Shown here: one piece after another, positions 55,314-64,000 of the stretch
How positions within the stretch are numbered: position 1 is the stretch's first letter
How the letters are laid out: the number at the start of each line of letters is the position of its first letter
The notes under the pieces: generated by a model
Seen by the model: the letters and a program-made list of their open reading frames with translations, nothing else
The model's database searches: none
Told to the model about the DNA's origin: nothing
NCBI GenBank assembly: GCA_963827515.1
Contig: CAWHBF010000001.1
Location: 310,001-374,000, forward strand
DNA length: 64,000 nt
Reading direction: 5' to 3'
Source of the DNA: JABFSA01 sp963827515
GTDB lineage: Bacteria; Acidobacteriota; Vicinamibacteria; Vicinamibacterales; UBA2999
Position numbers and translations under genes: made by a program

Positions 55314-57193
55314 TGCGCCTGGGCATCAAGGGGAAGCAGATCGCCGGCGTAACCGCGATTGTCGGGATCGCCGTCCTCGTGTTGAGCGGCCTCTATGTGA
55401 CCGGGCTGGTCGAGGTCGTGTTGCGGGGGAGTCTCGCGCGTGGCCAACTGCTGTCGAATGCCATTTTTCACCGCGCGCGCGAAGTGGTGACGACCAGTCC
55501 AGACCCGTACGGCGCTTTGCGATCCGACCCAGGCCTGCGGTCCATCCTCGAGTCCAGTATCTACGGCGAAAGCGTGACGGGAGCGTCGATCCTCGATGCG
55601 TCAGGAATCGTCATCGCCGGAAGCGACACGACACGCGTCGGCCTCCCGCACGCGGAAACCGCCGATCTGGCGGCGTTGCTCGATCAGGGTTCAGTCCGTC
55701 AGCTCACCGTGATCTACTCGCAGGAGGGCCAGACGCTCGACGTGCGCCAGCCGATGATGCTGGGAGACGAGGCCTTCGGCGCGATTCGGATTGGCGTGTC
55801 GACGCTGCTGATGCGGCAAGAGCTGAACGCCGCGCTTCGGCCCGCGCTCATTACGGGCGCCGTGGCGCTCGGAGTCGCCGTATTCGTCGCGGCGCTCCTC
55901 GCGCAGCTTCTGCTACGCCCGATTCACGTCCTCCGAGGCGGCCTGACGCGGCTCGGCAAAGGGGAGTTTGGCGTGACGCTCGATCTCCCGCCCGGTGACG
56001 AGTTCGGCGAGCTGGGCACCTTCTTCAATACGATGAGTCAGCAGCTCTCCGCCGATCGCACGGCGTTGGTCGGCCAGAAGGCCAACCTGCAGTCGGCGGT
56101 CGAGCACCTCGAGGACGCGGTGGCGCTGTTCAATCCATCCGGGGAACTGCTTTTCAGCAATCCCGCCATGCAGGCGGCGCTGCCGGCCGACGGGATTGGG
56201 CGTCCGTTGCGAACCCTGCTGGCAGACGCGCACCCCTATCGTGCGATCGTCGAAGAGACGCTGGCAACCAGGCGTTCCAGGGGACCACTCCAGGTCCAGC
56301 TCGGCGACGACGTGTTGTTGATGACGCATGCGATCGAGGGGACCGATCAGGAGCTCGTCGGCGTTCTGCTCGTCTCGCGCAACCTGGCATCCCTGTCGCG
56401 CGTGCAGTCGACGATCGCCTACTCTCGCAAGCTGGTCGCGCTCGGCCGGCTGACGGCGGGCCTCGCCCACGAGGTCAGGAATCCGCTCAACGCGATGATG
56501 ATCCACCTCGAGTTGTTGCGAACCAAGATGCGGAAAGGCGCCATGGCCGCGCTGCCCCGGCCGGAACCGGTGGCCGCCACCGGCGCCGTCATTGGCCTGT
56601 CGCAGATCGGGCGTGAGCCCCAGCTTTCGCCCGCCGTTCAAGGCGCTCTCCAGCATGTCGAGGTCATCGAAAGTGAGATCCGGCGGCTCGAGGAAGTCGT
56701 CCAGGGATTCCTGAAGTTCACGCGACCGGAAGACCTGCGGCTGCATCCGGTCAGCGTGAAGACGCTATTCGAGGAAATCGTGCCGGTGATCGAACCGGAG
56801 GCAAAGGCTGGTAATGTGAAGGTGATCCTGGAGTCGCCCACGTCATTGCCGGACGTCCAAGGTGATGGAGCGATGCTGCGACAGGCCTTCCTGAATCTGG
56901 CCATCAACGGCTGCCAGGCCATGCCGAACGGCGGGACGCTGCGCCTCACCTGCGCCCCGGCCCCGCGCAACCGGATCGAGGTTCGGATCGAAGATACCGG
57001 CGTGGGCATTCGCCCCGCCGATCTCGAGAAGATCTTTGACCTCTACTACACGACGAAGGAACATGGCACAGGGATTGGCCTTTCGATGGTCTATCGCATC
57101 ATTCAGATGCACGACGGCGAAGTCGAGGTACAGTCAACCCCAGGACGAGGGACGACGTTTCGCATCCTTCTCCCACGCGCCAATGACATCTAA
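55313..57193 (+). CDS. Membrane sensor histidine kinase with HAMP and PAS domains
   Basis: Two membrane helices (about 10-35 and 183-205) flank a periplasmic sensor of about 145 residues. This is followed by HAMP (LRPIHVLRGGLTRLGKGEFG), PAS (AVEHLEDAVALFNPSGELLF), and the H-box with phospho-accepting His386 in GLAHEVRNPLNAMM. The ATPase domain has NLAINGCQAMPNGG, DTGVGIRPADL and GTGIGLSMVYRI. GTG 55313 overlaps the regulator gene. An unusually long, Pro-containing insert (about residues 405-440) separates the H-box helices. Probably senses an envelope signal and phosphorylates the upstream regulator. 626 residues. Confidence 0.92.
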   Translation: MRLGIKGKQIAGVTAIVGIAVLVLSGLYVTGLVEVVLRGSLARGQLLSNAIFHRAREVVTTSPDPYGALRSDPGLRSILESSIYGESVTGASILDASGIVIAGSDTTRVGLPHAETADLAALLDQGSVRQLTVIYSQEGQTLDVRQPMMLGDEAFGAIRIGVSTLLMRQELNAALRPALITGAVALGVAVFVAALLAQLLLRPIHVLRGGLTRLGKGEFGVTLDLPPGDEFGELGTFFNTMSQQLSADRTALVGQKANLQSAVEHLEDAVALFNPSGELLFSNPAMQAALPADGIGRPLRTLLADAHPYRAIVEETLATRRSRGPLQVQLGDDVLLMTHAIEGTDQELVGVLLVSRNLASLSRVQSTIAYSRKLVALGRLTAGLAHEVRNPLNAMMIHLELLRTKMRKGAMAALPRPEPVAATGAVIGLSQIGREPQLSPAVQGALQHVEVIESEIRRLEEVVQGFLKFTRPEDLRLHPVSVKTLFEEIVPVIEPEAKAGNVKVILESPTSLPDVQGDGAMLRQAFLNLAINGCQAMPNGGTLRLTCAPAPRNRIEVRIEDTGVGIRPADLEKIFDLYYTTKEHGTGIGLSMVYRIIQMHDGEVEVQSTPGRGTTFRILLPRANDI

Positions 57194-57194
57194 T

Positions 57195-57740
57195 ATGCGG
57201 ACCGCCTGGGCGTTGGTTGTCGCGGTGCTGCTGGCCGCGGGTGGCGCTGCGTGCGCGAAAGCACGGGCGGAGACCATTGTCCTCGAGGGCCCCCCGCTCC
57301 AGGTGCCCGAGCCGCCGTCGCGGGTCCTCGTGCCCGTGGAGGAGTTGGTGAGTACTCCCGTGGTTTCCGAGCCGGAACCGGCGCCGGTCGCCGCGACTCC
57401 GCGCACGCCGCCTCGTCCGACGACGGAGGCGAAGCCCCAGCCAGCCCCGGCACCGGTCGTGGCGCCGCCGCTGCCAGTGGCCGAGCCGCGCGATCTTCGA
57501 ACGGCGTCGCCCACCAATACCGACAGTGAGCGTAGTGTTCGAGAGGTGCTGGCCCGGGCCGCTCGAGACATCGTGCGCGTGGAGTACAGCCGGCTGAGCG
57601 CGGACGGTCGGGCGCAGGACCATCAGTCGAAGCGATTCAGCGAGCAGGCCGAACAGGCGTTGAAGGAGCGGAATCTCATCTTCGCGGCCACCCTGGCCGA
57701 CAAGGCGGCCACTCTGGCTGCCGAATTATTGGGGCGCTGA
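57195..57740 (+). CDS. Pro-rich putative lipoprotein of the kinase operon
   Basis: Hydrophobic N-terminus ending in GGAAC-AK, a possible but imperfect lipobox, then about 75 residues dominated by Pro, Glu, Val and Ala (PAPVAATPRTPPRPTTEAKP), as in proteins that cross the periplasm. The C-terminal helical segment (VREVLARAARDIVRVEYSRL ... FAATLADKAATLAAELLG) resembles a helical bundle. ATG 57195 directly follows the kinase stop; ATG 57183 overlaps the kinase and is an alternative. It could be an accessory of the sensor. Function unknown; about 181 residues. Confidence 0.68.
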   Translation: MRTAWALVVAVLLAAGGAACAKARAETIVLEGPPLQVPEPPSRVLVPVEELVSTPVVSEPEPAPVAATPRTPPRPTTEAKPQPAPAPVVAPPLPVAEPRDLRTASPTNTDSERSVREVLARAARDIVRVEYSRLSADGRAQDHQSKRFSEQAEQALKERNLIFAATLADKAATLAAELLGR

Positions 57741-57811
57741 CCAAACACTCCTCTTCGCGGGCTGGCCTCTTTTTTCGAGGTGAAGTCTAGACTCCAGGAT
57801 ATGGGAAAATG

Positions 57812-57827
57812 GATCCATATATTGCGA
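57812..57827 (+). promoter_or_regulatory. NrdR box 1 upstream of nrdJ
   Basis: GATCCATATATTGCGA matches 10 of 16 positions of the NrdR consensus ACACWATATATWGTGT, including the core CNATATATTG. It lies exactly 32 bp (start to start) from box 2, which is the helical phasing expected for paired NrdR boxes. Confidence 0.65.
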
Positions 57828-57843
57828 GTGCCCTAGAAGAAAA

Positions 57844-57859
57844 TCGCAAGATATAGTGG
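57844..57859 (+). promoter_or_regulatory. NrdR box 2 upstream of nrdJ
   Basis: TCGCAAGATATAGTGG matches 12 of 16 positions of the NrdR consensus (CAANATATAGTG core). It ends eight bases upstream of the -35 box of the nrdJ promoter, so bound NrdR could block or reposition RNA polymerase. The pair with box 1 gives the call strength. Confidence 0.7.
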
Positions 57860-57867
57860 TTTGCCGC

Positions 57868-57896
57868 TTGACAAAGCATTTCCTTGGGAGCAGTAT
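57868..57896 (+). promoter_or_regulatory. Promoter of nrdJ
   Basis: Consensus -35 TTGACA (57868-57873), a 17-bp spacer and CAGTAT (57891-57896, three of six matches). It lies just downstream of the two NrdR boxes. The leader to the ATG at 58038 is about 135 nt and contains one possible long-range stem GCGCTC (57903-57908) with GAGCGC (57969-57974), a weak sign of RNA structure. Confidence 0.5.
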
Positions 57897-58037
57897 TGCC
57901 GGGCGCTCAACGAGGTTGGTGCGGCAGGAGGCTCCCAGCATTCCCGTCGTGCGGGCAAAGAACGTCTAGAGCGCAATCACAACAAGAGTTCTGATGCACC
58001 GCCGGGGTAGGTGTGTCTTGTTTGGTCGGAGGAGTCG

Positions 58038-60935
<2,898 letters not shown>

Positions 60936-60945
60936 TTGAGCGCTG

Positions 60946-61024
60946 TTTCGATTCGCGCGTAGAGCGGAGGCTTTAGCCTCCGCGACACGCGCACGCTGAA
61001 GCGTGCGCTCTACGGCGAAACGCA
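60946..61024. repeat. Dispersed double-hairpin repeat, copy 2 (inverted relative to copy 1)
   Basis: The outer stem pairs GTAGAGC (60959-60965) with GCTCTAC (61007-61013). Inside are GCGGAGGC-TTTA-GCCTCCGC and GCGCACGC-TGAA-GCGTGCGC. The whole 79-base unit, including TTTCGATTCG on the left and GAAACGCA on the right, is the near-identical reverse complement of copy 1. It also lies between convergent genes (nrdJ and the PQQ dehydrogenase), so it can work as a two-way terminator whichever way it points. Confidence 0.85.
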
Positions 61025-61080
61025 GCCGCTCATTAGACCTGTATGTCGACGCGCAGAGCGTCAGCGCCTGCGCGTGAGCC

Positions 61081-62457
61081 TCACCGGCTTGCGGCGGCGC
61101 TGACCTTCCAGATCCGGTTCCCACCGTCATCCGAGATCAGCAGGCTCCCGTTCGGCGTCTGCGTCACGCCGACGGGCCGGCCCCAGCGCTCAATCGCCTT
61201 TCCGTCTGACCCATCGTGCGCGACGAACCCTGTCAGGAAGTCTTCGAGCGGACCGGGCCTGCCGTTGTTCATCGGGAAGAACACCACTTTGTATCCAGAC
61301 GCCGTCGATCGATTCCACGAACCGTGCAGCGCGACGAAGGCGCCATTGCGGTACCGCTGGGGAAACGGCGCGCCGGTGTAGAACGTGATCCCCAGAGCGG
61401 CCGCATGCGCCGGGATCAGCACATCCGGAACGAGAGTGCGCTTGACGAGGTCGGGGAATGCACCCACGTAGCGGGGATCGTGGTGCTGCCCGATGAAGGC
61501 GTAGGGCCATCCGTAGAATCCACCGTCTCGGATCGACGTCGCGTAGTCGGGGACCAGATCGTCGCCGAGATTGTCGCGCTCGTTCACGGCGGTCCACAGC
61601 GTGTCCGTGCCTGGCTGCAATGTGAGCCCCACAGGGTTACGGATGCCCGACGCGTACACCCGGTACCCCGAGCCGTCTGGATTGAATTCCAGGATCGCGG
61701 CACGCCGGCAGTCTTCGCCCGCGGTGTTGTTCGACTGCGACCCGACCGCGAGGTACATCTTGGTGCCGGCTCGGTTGAAGACGATGTTCCGCGTCGAGTG
61801 ACCGCCGACGGGAAGGTCGAGCAGCTTCTCCGGCTGTCCCTGCGCCGTGAGGTCGCCGGGCGTGTACTTGTAGCGCACGAGTGAGCCCGTGTTCGCGACG
61901 TAGAGATACTCACCCTGGAATGCCAGGCCGAAGGGCGCCGCCAGCGTGCCTGGTCCGCGGTTGACGAACGCCGGTGGTGCGGCGCACGCGGGTGCGGCGG
62001 CTCCGAGGATAGGGCCGTTCACCATCGGATTCACCGGAGTCTGAGGCCCCGCTACAACTGGCTGCGCGGCCGGGCCGCCGCCGGCACCCCGGCCCGCGGG
62101 GGCCTCGCCTTGTGCGTAAACGCTCCGTGTCTCGAACACGCCATCCTGACCGACGTCGCGGAGCACCGTGATGTTGTTCGACGCAGGCGAGCTGATGAAC
62201 AGGTCGCCGTTCGGCGCGTACACCATCATGCGCGGAGCCTGCAGCTCCGCGTATACCTGCACCGTGAACCCAGGCGGCACCGTGGGCATGGCGCCCGCGG
62301 GTTTGTCCACGAGATTCCCGCGATTCGGCCGTGCCGGGCCGATGGCCGCCAGCGCCGGTGCGGACTGGGGCTGGGCGGCGTTCTGCTGGGCCGCGACTGC
62401 TCCGCAGAGCAGCACACCGATGCTGGCGGCTGCGAGCGTCTGATGCGAAACCTTCAT
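61081..62457 (-). CDS. PQQ-dependent sugar dehydrogenase (glucose/sorbosone dehydrogenase family)
   Basis: Periplasmic beta-propeller dehydrogenase of 458 residues. Signal peptide at 1-23 ends in AVAAQQ. The propeller motifs are VPPGFTVQVYAELQAPRMM, APNGDLFISSPASNNITVLR, FGLAFQGEYLYVANTGSLVR, KMYLAVGSQSN, RVYASGIRNPVGLTLQPG, DTLWTAVNERDNLGDDLVPD, GGFYGWPYAF and SLLISDDGGNRIWKV. These match the family that oxidises sugars with pyrroloquinoline quinone. A Gly/Pro/Gln-rich insert (about 118-160) is unusual. No pqq biosynthesis genes are in the window. ATG 62457 is preceded by AGGAG. Confidence 0.88.
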   Translation of the reverse strand: MKVSHQTLAAASIGVLLCGAVAAQQNAAQPQSAPALAAIGPARPNRGNLVDKPAGAMPTVPPGFTVQVYAELQAPRMMVYAPNGDLFISSPASNNITVLRDVGQDGVFETRSVYAQGEAPAGRGAGGGPAAQPVVAGPQTPVNPMVNGPILGAAAPACAAPPAFVNRGPGTLAAPFGLAFQGEYLYVANTGSLVRYKYTPGDLTAQGQPEKLLDLPVGGHSTRNIVFNRAGTKMYLAVGSQSNNTAGEDCRRAAILEFNPDGSGYRVYASGIRNPVGLTLQPGTDTLWTAVNERDNLGDDLVPDYATSIRDGGFYGWPYAFIGQHHDPRYVGAFPDLVKRTLVPDVLIPAHAAALGITFYTGAPFPQRYRNGAFVALHGSWNRSTASGYKVVFFPMNNGRPGPLEDFLTGFVAHDGSDGKAIERWGRPVGVTQTPNGSLLISDDGGNRIWKVSAAASR

Positions 62458-62589
62458 GAAACATTCTCCTGTCGTGAGCAGTAACAGTACGAAAGGGCCG
62501 GGGGAGAATCGTACCTCACGGGCTGACGCCCGTGGTATCCTCCGCGAACACGCCTTGCCCCCCGTTCTTCATCTCGAGAAGGAGTTGCC

Positions 62590-63492
62590 ATGGAGCCGAC
62601 GAAACAGCCCGTCCCGCGCGAGGCGATCGACGCCTACAACCTGTTCATTCACGGAAACATAGACCGCCGAACGTTCATGGATCGCGTGAAGAAGGTGGCC
62701 GTTTCGAGTGCGGCCGCCGCGGCGATCGTGGACCAGCTGATGCCGAACTATGCGGCGGCCCAGCAGGTGTCCCCGACGGATCCCCGTATCAAGACCGAGC
62801 GAGCGACGGTGCCGTCGCCAAATGGCAATGGCAAGATTACCGGGTTGCTCGTGCGCCCGACCGCGGCCGGAACCAACCGGCTGCCCGCGATCCTGGTCAT
62901 CCACGAGAACCGGGGTCTCAATCCCCACATCGAGGACATGGCGCGTCGCATCGCGCTCGAGAACTTCATGACGTTCGCGCCGGATGGTCTGACCTCTCTG
63001 GGCGGATACCCGGGTGATGATGTCAAGGGTGGAGAGCTGTTCGGCAAGGTCGATCGCGCCAAGATGGGCGAGGACCTGTACGCAGCGGCGGTGTGGTTGA
63101 AGAATCGTCCCGACAGCACGGGTCGCCTCGGCTCGACCGGCTTCTGCTTCGGGGGCGGTATCTCGAACACGCTTGCCGTTCGCATGGGTGCCGATCTGGC
63201 AGCCGCGGTGCCGTACTACGGCGGTGCTCCTCCGGCGGCCGACGTGCCGAAGATCAAAGCCGCGGTCCTGGTGCACCATGGCGGCGAAGACGCGCGCCTG
63301 GTGGCTGCGTGGCCGGAGTATCAGAAGGCGATGGCTGCAGCCGGCGTCACCCACGAGGGGCACATCTATCCGGGTGCCGTACACGGGTTCAACAACGACG
63401 CCACGCCAGAGCGTTTCAACAAGGCGGCGGCCGACGAAGCCTGGAAGAGAACGATCGCCTGGTTCAACAAGTACGTGCGCGCGACCACGTAG
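62590..63492 (+). CDS. Dienelactone hydrolase family protein with Tat signal
   Basis: Alpha/beta hydrolase of 300 residues. The N-terminal segment DRRTFMDRVKKVAVSSAAAA carries a twin-arginine motif (RRTFM), which suggests export of a folded protein. The core has LPAILVIHENRGLNPHIEDM (oxyanion region with Glu and Arg). The catalytic Cys186 is in GFCFGGGIS, Asp in HHGGEDARL and His265 in VHGFNND, a Cys-His-Asp triad. It probably acts on a lactone or ester; substrate unknown. ATG 62590 has AAGGAG seven bases upstream. It is followed by a strong terminator. Confidence 0.88.
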   Translation: MEPTKQPVPREAIDAYNLFIHGNIDRRTFMDRVKKVAVSSAAAAAIVDQLMPNYAAAQQVSPTDPRIKTERATVPSPNGNGKITGLLVRPTAAGTNRLPAILVIHENRGLNPHIEDMARRIALENFMTFAPDGLTSLGGYPGDDVKGGELFGKVDRAKMGEDLYAAAVWLKNRPDSTGRLGSTGFCFGGGISNTLAVRMGADLAAAVPYYGGAPPAADVPKIKAAVLVHHGGEDARLVAAWPEYQKAMAAAGVTHEGHIYPGAVHGFNNDATPERFNKAAADEAWKRTIAWFNKYVRATT

Positions 63493-63515
63493 GCGCTGGA
63501 CGCTCGTTCATTCGA

Positions 63516-63560
63516 GTACGCAACACGGGCGGACCGTTATGGTCCGCCCGTGTCACGTAC
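63516..63560. terminator. Bidirectional terminator hairpin
   Basis: A perfect 13-bp stem ACACGGGCGGACC (63523-63535) with loop GTTAT pairs with GGTCCGCCCGTGT (63541-63553). A further 5-bp stem GTACG/CGTAC (63516-63520 and 63556-63560) lies outside a small internal loop. It sits between convergent dienelactone hydrolase and efp and is symmetrical, so it can stop transcription from both sides. No long U tract follows. Confidence 0.75.
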
Positions 63561-63566
63561 GCCATG

Positions 63567-64000
63567 CTACACGCGTCCGCCGAACTCGCGTGTTTCCGTA
63601 TGCACCTTCACCCGCTCACCCTCCTTGATGAACAAGGGCACGCGAATCTCCAAACCCGTTTCGAGTGTGGCTGCCTTCGTCACGCCGCCGCTCGCCGTGT
63701 CACCGCGAACTCCGGGCTCCGTATAGGTCACTGTCAGCTCGACGAGCGTCGGCAGCTGCACGCCGATCGGGTTGCCGTTGAACTTCTGGATCTGGACGAG
63801 CACATTGTCCGAGAGCAGCAAGCGATCGTCGCCCAGCAGATCCGCCCGCAGCGTGAGCGTCTCGAAGTTCTCCTGGTCCATGAAGTGGTAGCCGTCCCCG
63901 TCCGCATACAGGAACGAGGCGGAGACCACGACGAGATCGGGCTCCTGGAACTTGTCGCCCGCTTTGAACGTCTTGTCGAAGACGGCGCGCGTGAGCAGGT
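63567..64000 (-). CDS. efp: Elongation factor P, C-terminal part (runs off the window)
   Basis: Reading from the right edge, the sequence gives LLTRAVFDKTFKAGDKFQEP, then ASFLYADGDGYHFMDQENFE and ETLTLRADLLGDDRL. It closes with IGVQLPTLVELTVTYTEPG, TKAATLETGLEIRVPLF and IKEGERVKVHTETREFGGRV. These are domains II and III of EF-P, which relieves ribosomes stalled at polyproline. The N-terminal KOW domain with the modified Lys or Arg lies beyond base 64000. The stop is at 63567-63569. About 140 of the usual 186 residues are in the window. Confidence 0.95.
   Translation of the reverse strand, partial: LLTRAVFDKTFKAGDKFQEPDLVVVSASFLYADGDGYHFMDQENFETLTLRADLLGDDRLLLSDNVLVQIQKFNGNPIGVQLPTLVELTVTYTEPGVRGDTASGGVTKAATLETGLEIRVPLFIKEGERVKVHTETREFGGRV

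Noticed and set aside
57897..58037. Possible cobalamin riboswitch in the nrdJ leader
   Set aside because: The leader of about 135 nt is too short and lacks the GCCACTG B12 box; only one weak long-range stem is seen.

Overview
The window looks like chromosomal DNA of a GC-rich, Gram-negative soil-type bacterium, most likely an acidobacterium of the Vicinamibacteria type. This is inferred from the gene content: class II nrdJ, DUF6152 proteins, a TonB receptor with a carboxypeptidase-like N-terminal domain, many sigma-54 activators, TamB/Omp85 genes, and PQQ and DoxX proteins. No marker RNA gene is present to prove it. Coding density is high. No rRNA, tRNA, CRISPR array, IS element or prophage was seen.

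Layout. 0-5.3 kb: dprA tail, topA, trmFO, xerC, a conserved bacterial order. 5.3-15.4 kb: a block that separates this set from its usual partners hslV-hslU. It holds an NtrC/NtrB-like pair, an ABC-F ATPase, an ECF sigma/anti-sigma operon with two envelope proteins, an amino acid permease and a PEGA protein. 15.6-22.8 kb: hslV, hslU, a GAF sigma-54 activator, an FN3 lipoprotein, fsa-type transaldolase and an acyl-CoA carboxylase carboxyltransferase. 22.8-35.1 kb: mostly exported enzymes and proteins of unknown role around a heavily frame-broken TonB receptor. 35.2-40.5 kb: a possible small-molecule locus with a sterol-desaturase-like hydroxylase, a GH3-type acyl-amino-acid synthetase, an enolase-superfamily epimerase, a flavin monooxygenase and a membrane protein. 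40.6-43.0 kb: a secreted ankyrin protein coupled to a four-TM TIR protein. 43.0-52.8 kb: biotin carboxylase and biotin carrier protein, then TamB, an Omp85 protein with seven POTRA-like units and a SurA-like chaperone, joined by overlapping stop/start codons. 53.1-57.7 kb: CPBP protease and a sigma-54 two-component system. 57.8-64 kb: nrdJ behind two NrdR boxes, PQQ sugar dehydrogenase, dienelactone hydrolase and the start of the efp region.

The carboxyltransferase at 21.2 kb and the biotin carboxylase/carrier pair at 43-45 kb could together form one acyl-CoA carboxylase. Intergenic DNA holds two kinds of structured element: a dispersed double-hairpin repeat (two copies, in opposite orientation, each between convergent genes), and three long imperfect palindromes whose arms are made of degenerate 5-8-base tandem repeats. 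Several genes have a -10 box placed so that the transcript would start on or within three bases of the start codon.

At least eight reading frames are broken, including essential topA. Residual indel errors in the assembly are therefore a serious possibility and should be excluded before any of these genes is called a pseudogene.
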